NCBI GenBank assembly: GCA_965277695.1
Contig: CBDIDQ010000097.1
Span: 35,427 to 99,426, forward strand
Source of the DNA: JABSOG01 sp965277695
GTDB taxonomy: Bacteria > Pseudomonadota > Gammaproteobacteria > Enterobacterales > Alteromonadaceae
DNA length: 64,000 bases
Direction: 5' to 3'
Shown here: positions 34,815 to 43,629 of the stretch, one piece after another
Position numbering within the stretch: position 1 is the first letter of the stretch
How the letters are laid out: each line of letters begins with the position of its first letter
Program-made: the position numbers and the translations under genes
The notes under the pieces: generated by a model
What the model was told of the DNA's origin: nothing
Databases searched by the model: none
The model's input: only the letters and a program-made list of their open reading frames with translations

Positions 34815-35783
34815 ATGTTTACAATCAATGAGTTAGAGCAATCGGCTGGGGTTATTCATCAGTTGTTCAATCCTACCCAGCAATATAATTGGCCGTTATT
34901 GAGTCAAAGAACCGGCTGTGAAGTGTGGGTTAAACATGAAAACCATACCCCGACCACGGCGTTTAAAGTGCGTGGTGGCATTGTGTTGTTACACAGCATC
35001 AATCAAAGTAAAGCGCAGCCAAAAGGGTTGATTTCGGCCACTCGTGGTAATCATGGCCAAAGCTTGTCTTATGCCGGTAAGCGGATGGGAATGCCAGTAA
35101 CTATTGTGGTGCCTGAGTCGAATAGTTTAGATCAGAATGATTGTATTCGTGGTCATGGCGCAAACCTGATCATTCACGGTAAAGATTTTGAAGCGGCGCG
35201 TGCTCATGCGCTAGGATTGCAGCAAGAATATGATTATCGCGTGGTGGCGGCTTTTGAGCGTGATTTGGTTTTGGGTGTGGCGACTTATGCGCTGGAATTG
35301 TTCTCGCAATTAAAAGACCTCGATACGGTTTATGTGCCTGTTGGCATGGGGTCGGGCATTGTGGGTTTAATTAAAACACGTGATTTGCTGGGATTAAAAA
35401 CCAAAATCGTTGGTGTCGTCAGCGAAGGCGCATCGGCCTGGAAATTGTCATTTAATGCAGGACGCGTGATCACCACCGCCGACGCCATTACCATCGCTGA
35501 CGGTATTGCAACTAGTGCGCCACCAGAGGAAGCCTTTGAAGTGGTTAAAGACGGTGCAGACCGGGTGATCAGTGTAAACGACGATCAGATTGCCGCCGCC
35601 ATGTATCATTATTATACCGACACCCATAACCTCGCCGAAGGCGCAGCCGCTGCTCCACTGGCTGGCTTAATCACCGAGCAAGCGAGCATGAAAGGTAAAA
35701 AAGTTGGCTTGATTTTGAGCGGAGGCAATATCGATTTTTCTCGTTTTGCTCAGTATGTTAAGCCTTTTGATGCGGTGCGATAG
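34815..35783 (+). CDS. Threonine dehydratase-like PLP enzyme
   Basis: The 322-residue protein is a fold-type II PLP enzyme. The Schiff-base lysine lies in HTPTTAFKVRGGIVLLHS, the substrate loop in SATRGNHGQSLSYAGK, the phosphate-binding segment in VPVGMGSGIVG, and the C-terminal site in GLILSGGNIDF. This is the threonine/serine dehydratase catalytic domain without an ACT regulatory domain, as in catabolic or specialised enzymes. It is the last plus-strand gene of the cluster. Its 3' end overlaps the convergent GT-STAND gene by 26 bp. In a cluster that makes chlorothreonine it might degrade the product or an intermediate, or act on a related beta-hydroxy amino acid. Ordinary threonine catabolism cannot be excluded. 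Confidence 0.88.
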   Translation: MFTINELEQSAGVIHQLFNPTQQYNWPLLSQRTGCEVWVKHENHTPTTAFKVRGGIVLLHSINQSKAQPKGLISATRGNHGQSLSYAGKRMGMPVTIVVPESNSLDQNDCIRGHGANLIIHGKDFEAARAHALGLQQEYDYRVVAAFERDLVLGVATYALELFSQLKDLDTVYVPVGMGSGIVGLIKTRDLLGLKTKIVGVVSEGASAWKLSFNAGRVITTADAITIADGIATSAPPEEAFEVVKDGADRVISVNDDQIAAAMYHYYTDTHNLAEGAAAAPLAGLITEQASMKGKKVGLILSGGNIDFSRFAQYVKPFDAVR

Positions 35784-38700
35784 GGTTAATTAATTTTTTG
35801 GCCACATCTAACATCCATACCGGCACATTACCTTGACGCTGTTGTTTAAATTTTTGCCATTGTTTAGGCGACAGTTCAAGCCACTTTGCTGTTTGTTCAT
35901 CAGCAGCACCTTTATGGTTAAGCCAAGCCGCTGCGCAATGATATTCTCCTTCTGTCTGATGCTTTTGAGCCTGTGACATGGTTTGCTGGAGTGAGAGGAT
36001 TTGTGTAAAAGCGGTTGTTGGCTCAGTGGTTTCACTGTTTGACAGGGCTTCGACGAACAAGCGCAATAATTCAATGACGGGTTTTTGATGGTCCTCAAGG
36101 TGTTGCAGTAAATCGTCATCAATCGCGGTCAGATTAGCTGCTGGGCTGTCGCCGATAAGCCAGCGGGTTAATCCATTAAAAAGCTGGCGGGCAGCGAAAT
36201 TAAAAGCCTGCTTTTTTGGCAGCTTGTGGTAAAGACGGCTGGTTATTTCGATGCTTTGGTGCCCGGCTTCAAGCGCTTGCTGATATCGCCCGGCATCATT
36301 TAAACAGTTGGCATAATTGTTTAATGAAGTGGCATAGTCCGGCTCGTGGCGGTCAGGGTTTTGTTGGGCAAGGCGTTCCCTGATATCTAGGGCTTTTTTC
36401 GCGATTATCAGTGCTTGGTCATTTTGCCCTGTACGACTCAGGAAGCCGGCATAATTGCTTAACGATAGGGCATAGTCCGGCTCATGGCGGTCAGGGTTTT
36501 GTTGGGCAAGGCGTTCTGTGATATCCAAGGCCTTTTTCGCTGTTATTAGTGCTTGGTCATTTTGTCCTGCATCACTTAAGCGATTGGCATAATTGATTAA
36601 TGAGTCAGCATAGTCCGGCTCATGGCGGTCAGGGTTTTGTTGGGCAAGGCGTTCTGTGATATCTAGAACTTTTTTCGCTGCTATCAGTGCTTGGTCATTT
36701 TGTCCTGCGCTACTTAAATAAATGGCATAATTGCTTAATGAGCCAGCATAGTTCGGCTCATGGCGGTCAGGGTTTTGTTGGGCAAGGCGCTCTCTGATAT
36801 CTAGGGCTTTTTTTGTTGTTATTAGTGCTTGGCTATTTTGTCCTGTATGATCCAAAAAAGCAGAATAATTGTTTAATGCAATAGCATAGTCAGGTTCATG
36901 CTGAACAGAGTCTTGAGCGGCAAGTTGGCTTCTGATATCAACAGCTTGCTCTATCTTAATACAAGCCTCGTCATTATTGCCGATATTAGAAAGCAATAAG
37001 GCATAGTTATATAATGCAGCTGCAAAGCTTGCCTGTACTTTAATGGCTTTGGGTTTTTTATCGAATTTTTTCTGCTCTTTCTCATAAATGATCCGTCGTA
37101 TTTCACAATGCAAAAAATTCAAAGCAACAGAGTCATCAGGTAACAGCCCAACCAGTTGCCCTGCCACAGCATTTTGTTCATTCGTTTTTAATTGTCCAAT
37201 GGCTATGACAGCCAATTTGGCTAAGCGACTGTCGGTTTCAACGGCAACTTTCACTAATTGATGGCTTATGCCCGTTAAGTGCTGGGTAAATGCGGCAATA
37301 ATCACCGAATCTAATGTTTCTTTATAAAGCGATAGCCGAGCAAGTACGGTGAGTGCATTAAGTTTGACTGTGCTTGAGGCTGATTGGCTTAACACTGCGG
37401 ATAATAGTGTGGTTCCGGCTGGTTTCATTAGCATTTCGGCGACTAGGGCTTCGCCTAATATATCCGGTTTTACTGCCTGCAAACCTTGGCTTGCCGGGTA
37501 GAGCGGTGCTAGGCAATCGAACAGTTGGCGGAATTGCGCCATTGATAAGTCGTTGTTATCGGCGATATCCCAATAGTCTTTGGCGTCTTTTGCGGTGGCA
37601 AAACTGCCAGCCAGCGTCACTAATGCCAATAGTTTGCGGGCGCTAGCGCCGGAGATAGTTATACCTGCGCTATTCAGTGCGCCATCCCAGTAGCGTTGTT
37701 CATGATTTAATATGGCGCGGGTAATGCCGTCGGCAGATTGGGGTTGTTCGCCATGTAACATCAACAGCGCAGACATTTGAATGAATAAGGGTTTGGCGAA
37801 GTGGTCGCCAGTTAAATCAGCGGTGGTAGTTGGTGCATCCCGTTGTAACACTTCGGCAAACGCGGTTAAGGCATTTTGATAACCTTGTTGTCTCTGCTCT
37901 GCTGAGTCATATAAAGCGGTAACAGTATGAGGCCCTGATGTTGCTCGGCCTGTCAGTAGTGCTTCGGTGGTGGCGTCTTTTGATGCTAGGTGCTCCCACC
38001 ATTCGCCGCCGTCTCTGGCGAGCAATAGCAGGCAGACTTTTTTGTCGCTGGGTTGGCTTAACATTAGTTTAAACAGGGCAATCAATTCAGCGGTTTGGGT
38101 TTCGGCATAATCAACCACGATTAGGCAAGCTTTGTCTGTGGCTTTTATGCTTTGCCATAGGGTGGCTAATTGGGGCTGGGTTTGGTCTTTGTCGAGTAAA
38201 CCTACCGTCCAGTCTTGGGTTTTAAGTTGGTGGCATAATTCTGTCGCCAGCCGGGTCTTGCCTAATCCGCCTTCGCCTTGCATCAGTCGAATGGTGATGG
38301 GGTATTCGCTAGTTGTTGACCATTGCAGCAGTTTGTCTAGTGCCGGTTGGCGCAGGTTATCAAAAGGCACTACGGCTTCGCTGGAGCGTAATAATACCGA
38401 GATTGCCATGCCCTTATTGTTATCAAAAGCGGCTTTGGGCATTTGATAGCCCGGAATCTCACTGATAGCGGCAGGCTCTTCTTGATTGATTTGCCAGTCA
38501 AAAAAACCAGCAACGTCTTTGGCGCATTGTTCCCAAGTGTAACCGCTCAGCTCTTGTTTTAAGCGTTGGGCTTTTTCTCTGGCTTGGGCTGGGTCTTGGG
38601 CAATTAGCCTGATGGCTTCGCTGACTGTGGCTAAGTCTTTGTCGGAGAAGTAGGGGTCATCTGTTTTGCCGCCAATAGCGACAGCCCAAAGGTGGCTTTG

Positions 38701-39765
38701 TTCAAAGCCGCTGTGATTTTGCTTGATGAGTTCATAAACTCCACTTCTTGTGCTTAATATCAGTGGCACACCTGCGGCAATGGCTTCCCAGCCGACCAAA
38801 CCAAAACCTTCGTGCCAAGAAGGCATGGCGGCAACGCTGGCTGATTTGAGGTCTTTAAACAATCGCTGACGGTCTGTGGTGTAGGGTAGGGGTTGCAGGT
38901 TAATGATGGCATCGGCATAACCTTCGGCGAATTTTTGCAAGTTTGCTTCACTGGCAGAGTAGTGTTCATCCGTTTGCCCGGTTAAGTCAAAATCGACGCC
39001 TCGCATCAGTAGTTTGGGTTGGTTTAATATCGCCTCAGGTTGACCTTGTTGTGTGGCCTGTTTGTAACAGTTGGCAAAGGCGGCGACAGCCAGCTGGCCT
39101 TGTTTTATTTTTGAAGCGTCTTTGCTCAAGCGACCACTGACAAACATTGAAAAGGTATTAGGTGCTTTTTTCTTCGGTTCTATCGCCGCAAGACCGGGGA
39201 TGATCATGTTGGCTTTTTCATCCACCATGTCTTCGAGTGCATCACGTAATACAGGCCCTACTGCCATTAAAATATCGGCATCACTGAACAAGGTTTCTTG
39301 CTGATCACGTTTGTCATTGGCGGTTGCGGCATTTTCGGCAAACGATTCGTAATGGTCATAACTCATATGATGGATTAAAGCCGAACGTCCACCGGCTTGT
39401 TTGGCTGCGGTTAACGCCGCTTGCCCGGTGATGCGGTCATGGCCTAACCAGACGGTAGTTTTGAGATCGAATTTGATGTTTTGTTTAACCATTTGCTCAA
39501 TGGCAGCTGTTGCTTGGGCTTCGCTTTGATGAGGGTTGAATGGTTCATAGGGTAGCGGAACCAAAGTGACTTTTTTGGTTTTGGCAGCTTCAATATCTTC
39601 CTCGCTTGCGTCATTGACCACGCAAATCACATCGACATGCCCTTTATAGGTGTGAGCCATGGCTTCAAGAAAGTCGGCATTAAAGGCGTTGATACCACCA
39701 TATTTGCTGCCCCAATAACTGGCGAAGGTGATTAAGCTAAAAATGGGTGTCGAGGATGTAGGCAT
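35758..39765 (-). CDS. GT4 glycosyltransferase fused to STAND NTPase and TPR repeats
   Basis: This protein of about 1335 residues fuses three parts. Residues about 1-425 are a GT4-type glycosyltransferase (FASYWGSKYGGINAFN at the start, MFVSGRLSKD, then PSWHEGFGLVGWEAIAAGVP with the E-x7-E pattern). Residues about 470-800 are a STAND-type NTPase with Walker A GEGGLGKTRLA (about 495-505) and Walker B CLIVVDYAET. Residues about 960-1180 are TPR repeats of 46 residues, then a C-terminal helical region. I take the ATG at 39765 as start; a TTG at 39810 would add 15 residues. STAND proteins with sensor repeats act in bacterial antiviral or conflict responses. The glycosyltransferase would be the effector or modifier; this role is inferred. 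Confidence 0.85.
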   Translation of the reverse strand: MPTSSTPIFSLITFASYWGSKYGGINAFNADFLEAMAHTYKGHVDVICVVNDASEEDIEAAKTKKVTLVPLPYEPFNPHQSEAQATAAIEQMVKQNIKFDLKTTVWLGHDRITGQAALTAAKQAGGRSALIHHMSYDHYESFAENAATANDKRDQQETLFSDADILMAVGPVLRDALEDMVDEKANMIIPGLAAIEPKKKAPNTFSMFVSGRLSKDASKIKQGQLAVAAFANCYKQATQQGQPEAILNQPKLLMRGVDFDLTGQTDEHYSASEANLQKFAEGYADAIINLQPLPYTTDRQRLFKDLKSASVAAMPSWHEGFGLVGWEAIAAGVPLILSTRSGVYELIKQNHSGFEQSHLWAVAIGGKTDDPYFSDKDLATVSEAIRLIAQDPAQAREKAQRLKQELSGYTWEQCAKDVAGFFDWQINQEEPAAISEIPGYQMPKAAFDNNKGMAISVLLRSSEAVVPFDNLRQPALDKLLQWSTTSEYPITIRLMQGEGGLGKTRLATELCHQLKTQDWTVGLLDKDQTQPQLATLWQSIKATDKACLIVVDYAETQTAELIALFKLMLSQPSDKKVCLLLLARDGGEWWEHLASKDATTEALLTGRATSGPHTVTALYDSAEQRQQGYQNALTAFAEVLQRDAPTTTADLTGDHFAKPLFIQMSALLMLHGEQPQSADGITRAILNHEQRYWDGALNSAGITISGASARKLLALVTLAGSFATAKDAKDYWDIADNNDLSMAQFRQLFDCLAPLYPASQGLQAVKPDILGEALVAEMLMKPAGTTLLSAVLSQSASSTVKLNALTVLARLSLYKETLDSVIIAAFTQHLTGISHQLVKVAVETDSRLAKLAVIAIGQLKTNEQNAVAGQLVGLLPDDSVALNFLHCEIRRIIYEKEQKKFDKKPKAIKVQASFAAALYNYALLLSNIGNNDEACIKIEQAVDIRSQLAAQDSVQHEPDYAIALNNYSAFLDHTGQNSQALITTKKALDIRERLAQQNPDRHEPNYAGSLSNYAIYLSSAGQNDQALIAAKKVLDITERLAQQNPDRHEPDYADSLINYANRLSDAGQNDQALITAKKALDITERLAQQNPDRHEPDYALSLSNYAGFLSRTGQNDQALIIAKKALDIRERLAQQNPDRHEPDYATSLNNYANCLNDAGRYQQALEAGHQSIEITSRLYHKLPKKQAFNFAARQLFNGLTRWLIGDSPAANLTAIDDDLLQHLEDHQKPVIELLRLFVEALSNSETTEPTTAFTQILSLQQTMSQAQKHQTEGEYHCAAAWLNHKGAADEQTAKWLELSPKQWQKFKQQRQGNVPVWMLDVAKKLINPIAPHQKA
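36351..36930. repeat. 138-bp tandem DNA repeats encoding TPR units
   Basis: A shared block (GGTCAGGGTTTTGTTGGGC) recurs at 36351, 36489, 36627 and 36765, exactly 138 bp apart. A fifth, diverged unit follows near 36903. Each unit encodes one 46-residue TPR (for example NDQALITAKKAL, then RLAQQNPDRHEPDYA). The near identity at DNA level implies recent amplification or gene conversion within the coding sequence. Confidence 0.85.
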
Positions 39766-39975
39766 AAATAGCGGGTTCTTTGTTGTTTTTGCACGGTTCG
39801 CCACAGGCAAGCGAAATGGGTTCTGTTGATATTACGATGTTTTACTAGATGGGGCAATGTATGAAGCGAATAGCGGGCAGCAATGGGAATTTAAGTTGAA
39901 ACCTCGCCTACAGCAGCGTTGTTGCATTGTAGACGAGGGCGGCACAGAGGTATTTATCCCTGTGCTGGTTAATCA

Positions 39976-40992
39976 TCAAACAATAGTTGTGCTCTTGCCA
40001 GCAGCGATATTGACAGCAGCTTTACGGCTATTAACAATATGCTCAAGCACACCATCATAAACTCGCGCACGGGCGTCAAGCATACGAATAGCGGCAGATA
40101 GAACTGTTTGGAACTCTTCTGGTTTGTTCATGTAAGGTCTACCTGCGGCAAACCAGCCATCACCATGATCTTCATCTAATTCGCAATGAACCACGAAGAA
40201 TTTAACCAGTGACTCGCTCAAACCACGACGACGAAGATGCGCCAATACGCGCTTTTGCTGCAATGGAATGCTTAATTCCAGTGCACCCATGCCACCCATA
40301 CCGTGATGTAACCCATCGGCAAACCAACACAGGTTGATTTTGGTATTAAGTAAGCTGGCAGTTGTGGCATTCATGTCGGCATCAGTTGCGCCACCAAAAT
40401 GGTCCATCAACGGCTCAAACAGGTTAGGGTGAGCTTGTTCAAAGTTGCCTTCACCAAATTCGTCATGCAAATTGTCATAAAGCTCTTCACGCATTTCGAA
40501 CGGTACGATCAAGCTGTATGCTGCGACATGCAAATGGAAACGCTGCATGTTGACTCGGTAGTTGGCTAAAAAGTAGCGGACCTCTTCTTCACTAAGGTCA
40601 TCGGCGTCAAAGTAATCAAACAGTTTGTGATGATTGACGCGATGATTGGTGATCACGGTGTTTTTTAACCAGTCCAAAAACTCGTCTGGATCAGTCATTT
40701 CCGTCGGAATTTGGATATCAAGTGACAGGTATTGCTGTTCTACTCGCTCAATAGTATTGCGAATGTTCCAGTCTACTTTTGAACCGATTGTTCCTAAAGC
40801 AAAACCTCGTTCCATCAATCGTTGGTTGATCGAAAACAACAAAAATTGCAGCTCTTGCCACAATACACCACCTTTGTCCTGAAACGCTTCATGAGCTATC
40901 TTTTCAAGATATTGAATACTGCCAACAGAGTTTAGCAGGGCGACTTTTTGTTGTTGTGTGATATCTTCAAAATTTTTATTTAACTCGACCAC
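39976..40992 (-). CDS. Haem-oxygenase-like diiron oxidase (HDO family)
   Basis: The 338-residue protein is helical and matches the iron-containing redox enzyme family, which includes UndA, CADD, BesC and the central domain of SznF. Candidate diiron ligands are in EELYDNLHDEFGEGN (Glu), EQAHPNLFEPL (His), GALELSIPL (Glu) and FFVVHCELDEDHGDGW (His, Asp/Glu, His). It has a 100-residue N-terminal extension of unknown role. It stands alone on the minus strand, separated by about 200 bp from the GT-STAND gene. In known clusters HDO enzymes cleave or oxidise amino acids, and BesC acts on a chlorinated amino acid. A link to the chlorothreonine cluster 5 kb away is possible but unproven. Confidence 0.78.
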   Translation of the reverse strand: MVELNKNFEDITQQQKVALLNSVGSIQYLEKIAHEAFQDKGGVLWQELQFLLFSINQRLMERGFALGTIGSKVDWNIRNTIERVEQQYLSLDIQIPTEMTDPDEFLDWLKNTVITNHRVNHHKLFDYFDADDLSEEEVRYFLANYRVNMQRFHLHVAAYSLIVPFEMREELYDNLHDEFGEGNFEQAHPNLFEPLMDHFGGATDADMNATTASLLNTKINLCWFADGLHHGMGGMGALELSIPLQQKRVLAHLRRRGLSESLVKFFVVHCELDEDHGDGWFAAGRPYMNKPEEFQTVLSAAIRMLDARARVYDGVLEHIVNSRKAAVNIAAGKSTTIV

Positions 40993-41949
40993 GTTGAATT
41001 CCTCTTTAAAATGTCCTGTATAAAAATACTGGATGTGGTTAATTAAAATGTGATATTTCCCTATTGTTCAGCTTTTTGCACTGATATTTTTACTTCACAT
41101 CTGAGTCTTCCAACAATACCTAGTTTTTACTATTTCCTTGTTCATTTCAGATCGCTAATCCCCCTGTCATACGATCACGTTATTAAATTATGGGATACCT
41201 TGGAGTATGTCAAACCTTTGGTTTTTGATTATCGGGTTTATTCTTTTGGCTTTATCACAATCCGGTTGTTCCTTGTACTGTTTTAGCTTGTTTTGTGTCC
41301 ATTTTGCGCTTTTTTATCTGTTTGTCCCGACTGAGTGATTAGGATTTGATTGGGGTTGTTTTTAGGTCATAAATACTCAAGAAAAAATGGGTAAATATGT
41401 TGACGAGTCAGTCAATAATAGGCTTGGCAGATAGATCGACTGAATTCTCTTAAACGGTTTTAAACAAGGGACTATCCGTTAACGCCTATTCAATCATTGT
41501 AAACAATCCGTAAATTTACATTTTGTTACATTATAACTGCCATTTTTCGTCAAATAGTTGTAGTGGTCAGAGGTCTAAAGTTGTTTTGTTTACTTTTTAG
41601 CTAATTAAATCCCGGTTTTATCGATTCGTAACAGTATCTATTTACAAAGTGTGTCTAAATCACTCATTTTTAATCGCCAAATTAGTGCCGATGTGGATTA
41701 AAGTGGCAAGATGTTAAAAATATGTTGTAATTTATTCGTCAGTAAATTAATCATTATTTGCTTGCGGCAGCGAGAAAAACTGTCAGAAAAATCAATGGCT
41801 TCAAGTCGATCACAGCTAGGCTTATGTGCGATTATGTGTCGCCCGATAAGTTTTTTCTGATCAGTAATAACAAGAATATTTAATGATAATGCAACCAATG
41901 AATAAAGTCGCAGCAGCTATAGCCTGTATCCTCATGGCCGGATTGGAGA
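40993..41949. other. Long intergenic region, no gene called
   Basis: About 950 bp of AT-rich DNA separate the HDO gene from the cyclase gene. Short open frames exist on both strands (for example 41050-41286 plus and 41698-41898 minus), but they lack ribosome sites and normal composition. A tiny frame from 41896 (ATGAATAAAGTCGCAGCAGC) resembles a lipoprotein signal start but ends after 20 codons. The promoter of the HDO gene must lie at the left side. No RNA gene was recognised. Confidence 0.4.
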
Positions 41950-43629
41950 TTATTTAGTATCTAATACGGTTACACCGTCCCAGTCTTCATCCATGCCAAC
42001 GCGGAGGTAGTATTGGCAACGCTCATAATAGATTTTCGCCACCGTATCTTGTGGGTAAATGTCGAGGCTTTGACGAAATAACTCGGCGGCTTCTTTAAGG
42101 TTTCTGCCATGATAGCGCGAAAAAGCCCGACCAATGATGTCAGCGGTTTTGTATTTGGCTTCTTTGATTGCAGGAGGGTCTGCGTTAAATACCTCTCTGA
42201 TGGTAACAGCCTCTGTACGGCCTTGAGCTATCACTCTGTCAACAATGCGAGTGGCAAATTGGGCGGGATTGTCGAATTGCTGAAAAGTATCATCACTGAT
42301 TAACAACGGTGTGCTGTAGAGTCTGGTCATACCCTGAATACGCGAAGCCAGATTCACCGTATCGCTGATCACCGTGCTTTCCATGCGATGGTGCTCGCCA
42401 ATGGTGCCAAGCATTAAGTTGCCAGTGTTGATACCGATGCCAATACTGATGGGTACATAACCAGCTCGTTTACGTCCTTCATTATAGACTTTGAGTTTTT
42501 CTAAAATAGCCACCCCACCAGCCACTGCATCACTGGCCTGTTTGTCAAAAATCGCCATAATACCGTCGCCAATATACTTGTCGATAAAACCATCGTTTTC
42601 GCGGATCACCGGGCCAATTTGACTGAGATAAGAGTTAAGAAAGTCGAAGTTTTCTTTGGGCGACATCGATTCAGATAAAGTGGTGAAGGCATAAATGTCG
42701 GCAAATAATACCGACATGTCACGTAAGGTGTGATTACCTAATTCGACATTAACAATGCTGTCTTTACCGAGGTGTTTTAAAAAATCCCTGGGAACAAAAC
42801 GATTGTATGAGGTGTTGATTTCACGTAGTTCAGTCAGGGTATCTTGTAGCTCTTGAGTTTTGTCATCGACTTGTTTTTGCAGGGTTTCTGAGCTGCTGGC
42901 AAACTGTGCAGACATGGTTTGCATCGACTCGCTCTTTTCATCAACTTGCTGTTGCAGGCGTTGTGAGCAGTTAGTAAATTGTTGCGACATTGAATCGGTT
43001 GATTGCTGCTGCAAAAATGCTTGCCGTGAAAGCTCTTCGAGACGATAGCAAGCAATCCCACCAAAAGTGGTGGCACCAAGTAAAAGCAGGTTATGTTTGA
43101 GCAATAGCAGCGCCGAGAAGTCTTTCAATCCAATCAATAGGCTGTTGAATACCACAATAGTTAATAAATTGGCTACCAGAGAATAACGAAATCGAACCCC
43201 AGATAATAAATTGAGCCACATGATGGTAAGTAGCAATCCGAATAAATTAGCCACATTACCCACCAATAGTGAGGGCTCTGTTATCAATATAATCCCACCA
43301 TTGGTAATGAGTACGGCTGCCAACGTCAGCACTGTCCAGTGATTAAGATAAAAGCGGGTATAAGTCAGTAATAATAAACCGGTCAGCCAAGCAATAATAA
43401 TATCGGTATGTGTAATGCCACGAACTTGAGATATCGACTCAGCAAATAAAGGGCCGATAAAAATTTCAAATAGTCTTAATAAACAATAGGCGAAGGCAAT
43501 TAATACAATGGAGAAACGGGTGGTGATCACTGCTTTTTGATAATGGGCAGTCAAAAAGTTGGACTCCTGGTTTTTGTCGGCAAAACTCAGTCTCATGATC
43601 TTCAAGGGGATCGCTTCATCTGTGGTCAT
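41950..43629 (-). CDS. Membrane adenylate/guanylate cyclase (class III)
   Basis: The 559-residue protein has an N-terminal membrane region of about six helices (residues 30-200), then coiled-coil-like repeats (FTNCSQRLQQQVDEKSESM, FASSSETLQKQVDDKTQEL) and a class III cyclase catalytic domain (about 295-470). Metal-binding Asp residues lie in SVLFADIYAFTTLSE and in FIDKYIGDGIMAIFD. The C-terminal 90 residues look like a short TPR-like tail (AAELFRQSLDIYPQDTVAKI). It should make cAMP or cGMP at the inner membrane in response to a signal sensed by the membrane part. Nucleotide choice cannot be read with confidence. It is a single gene with long flanking intergenic regions. Confidence 0.88.
   Translation of the reverse strand: MTTDEAIPLKIMRLSFADKNQESNFLTAHYQKAVITTRFSIVLIAFAYCLLRLFEIFIGPLFAESISQVRGITHTDIIIAWLTGLLLLTYTRFYLNHWTVLTLAAVLITNGGIILITEPSLLVGNVANLFGLLLTIMWLNLLSGVRFRYSLVANLLTIVVFNSLLIGLKDFSALLLLKHNLLLLGATTFGGIACYRLEELSRQAFLQQQSTDSMSQQFTNCSQRLQQQVDEKSESMQTMSAQFASSSETLQKQVDDKTQELQDTLTELREINTSYNRFVPRDFLKHLGKDSIVNVELGNHTLRDMSVLFADIYAFTTLSESMSPKENFDFLNSYLSQIGPVIRENDGFIDKYIGDGIMAIFDKQASDAVAGGVAILEKLKVYNEGRKRAGYVPISIGIGINTGNLMLGTIGEHHRMESTVISDTVNLASRIQGMTRLYSTPLLISDDTFQQFDNPAQFATRIVDRVIAQGRTEAVTIREVFNADPPAIKEAKYKTADIIGRAFSRYHGRNLKEAAELFRQSLDIYPQDTVAKIYYERCQYYLRVGMDEDWDGVTVLDTK

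Noticed and set aside
36351..36930. Regular repeats that could suggest a CRISPR array
   Set aside because: The period is 138 bp, the repeats are in frame and encode TPR units, and there are no unique spacers.
39857..40060. 67-codon plus-strand open frame between the STAND and HDO genes
   Set aside because: Half of it is antisense to the HDO gene and the rest overlaps a decayed palindrome related to the family A core.
41050..41286. 78-codon plus-strand open frame
   Set aside because: It has no ribosome binding site and a composition of random AT-rich DNA, rich in Phe, Leu, Tyr and Ser.
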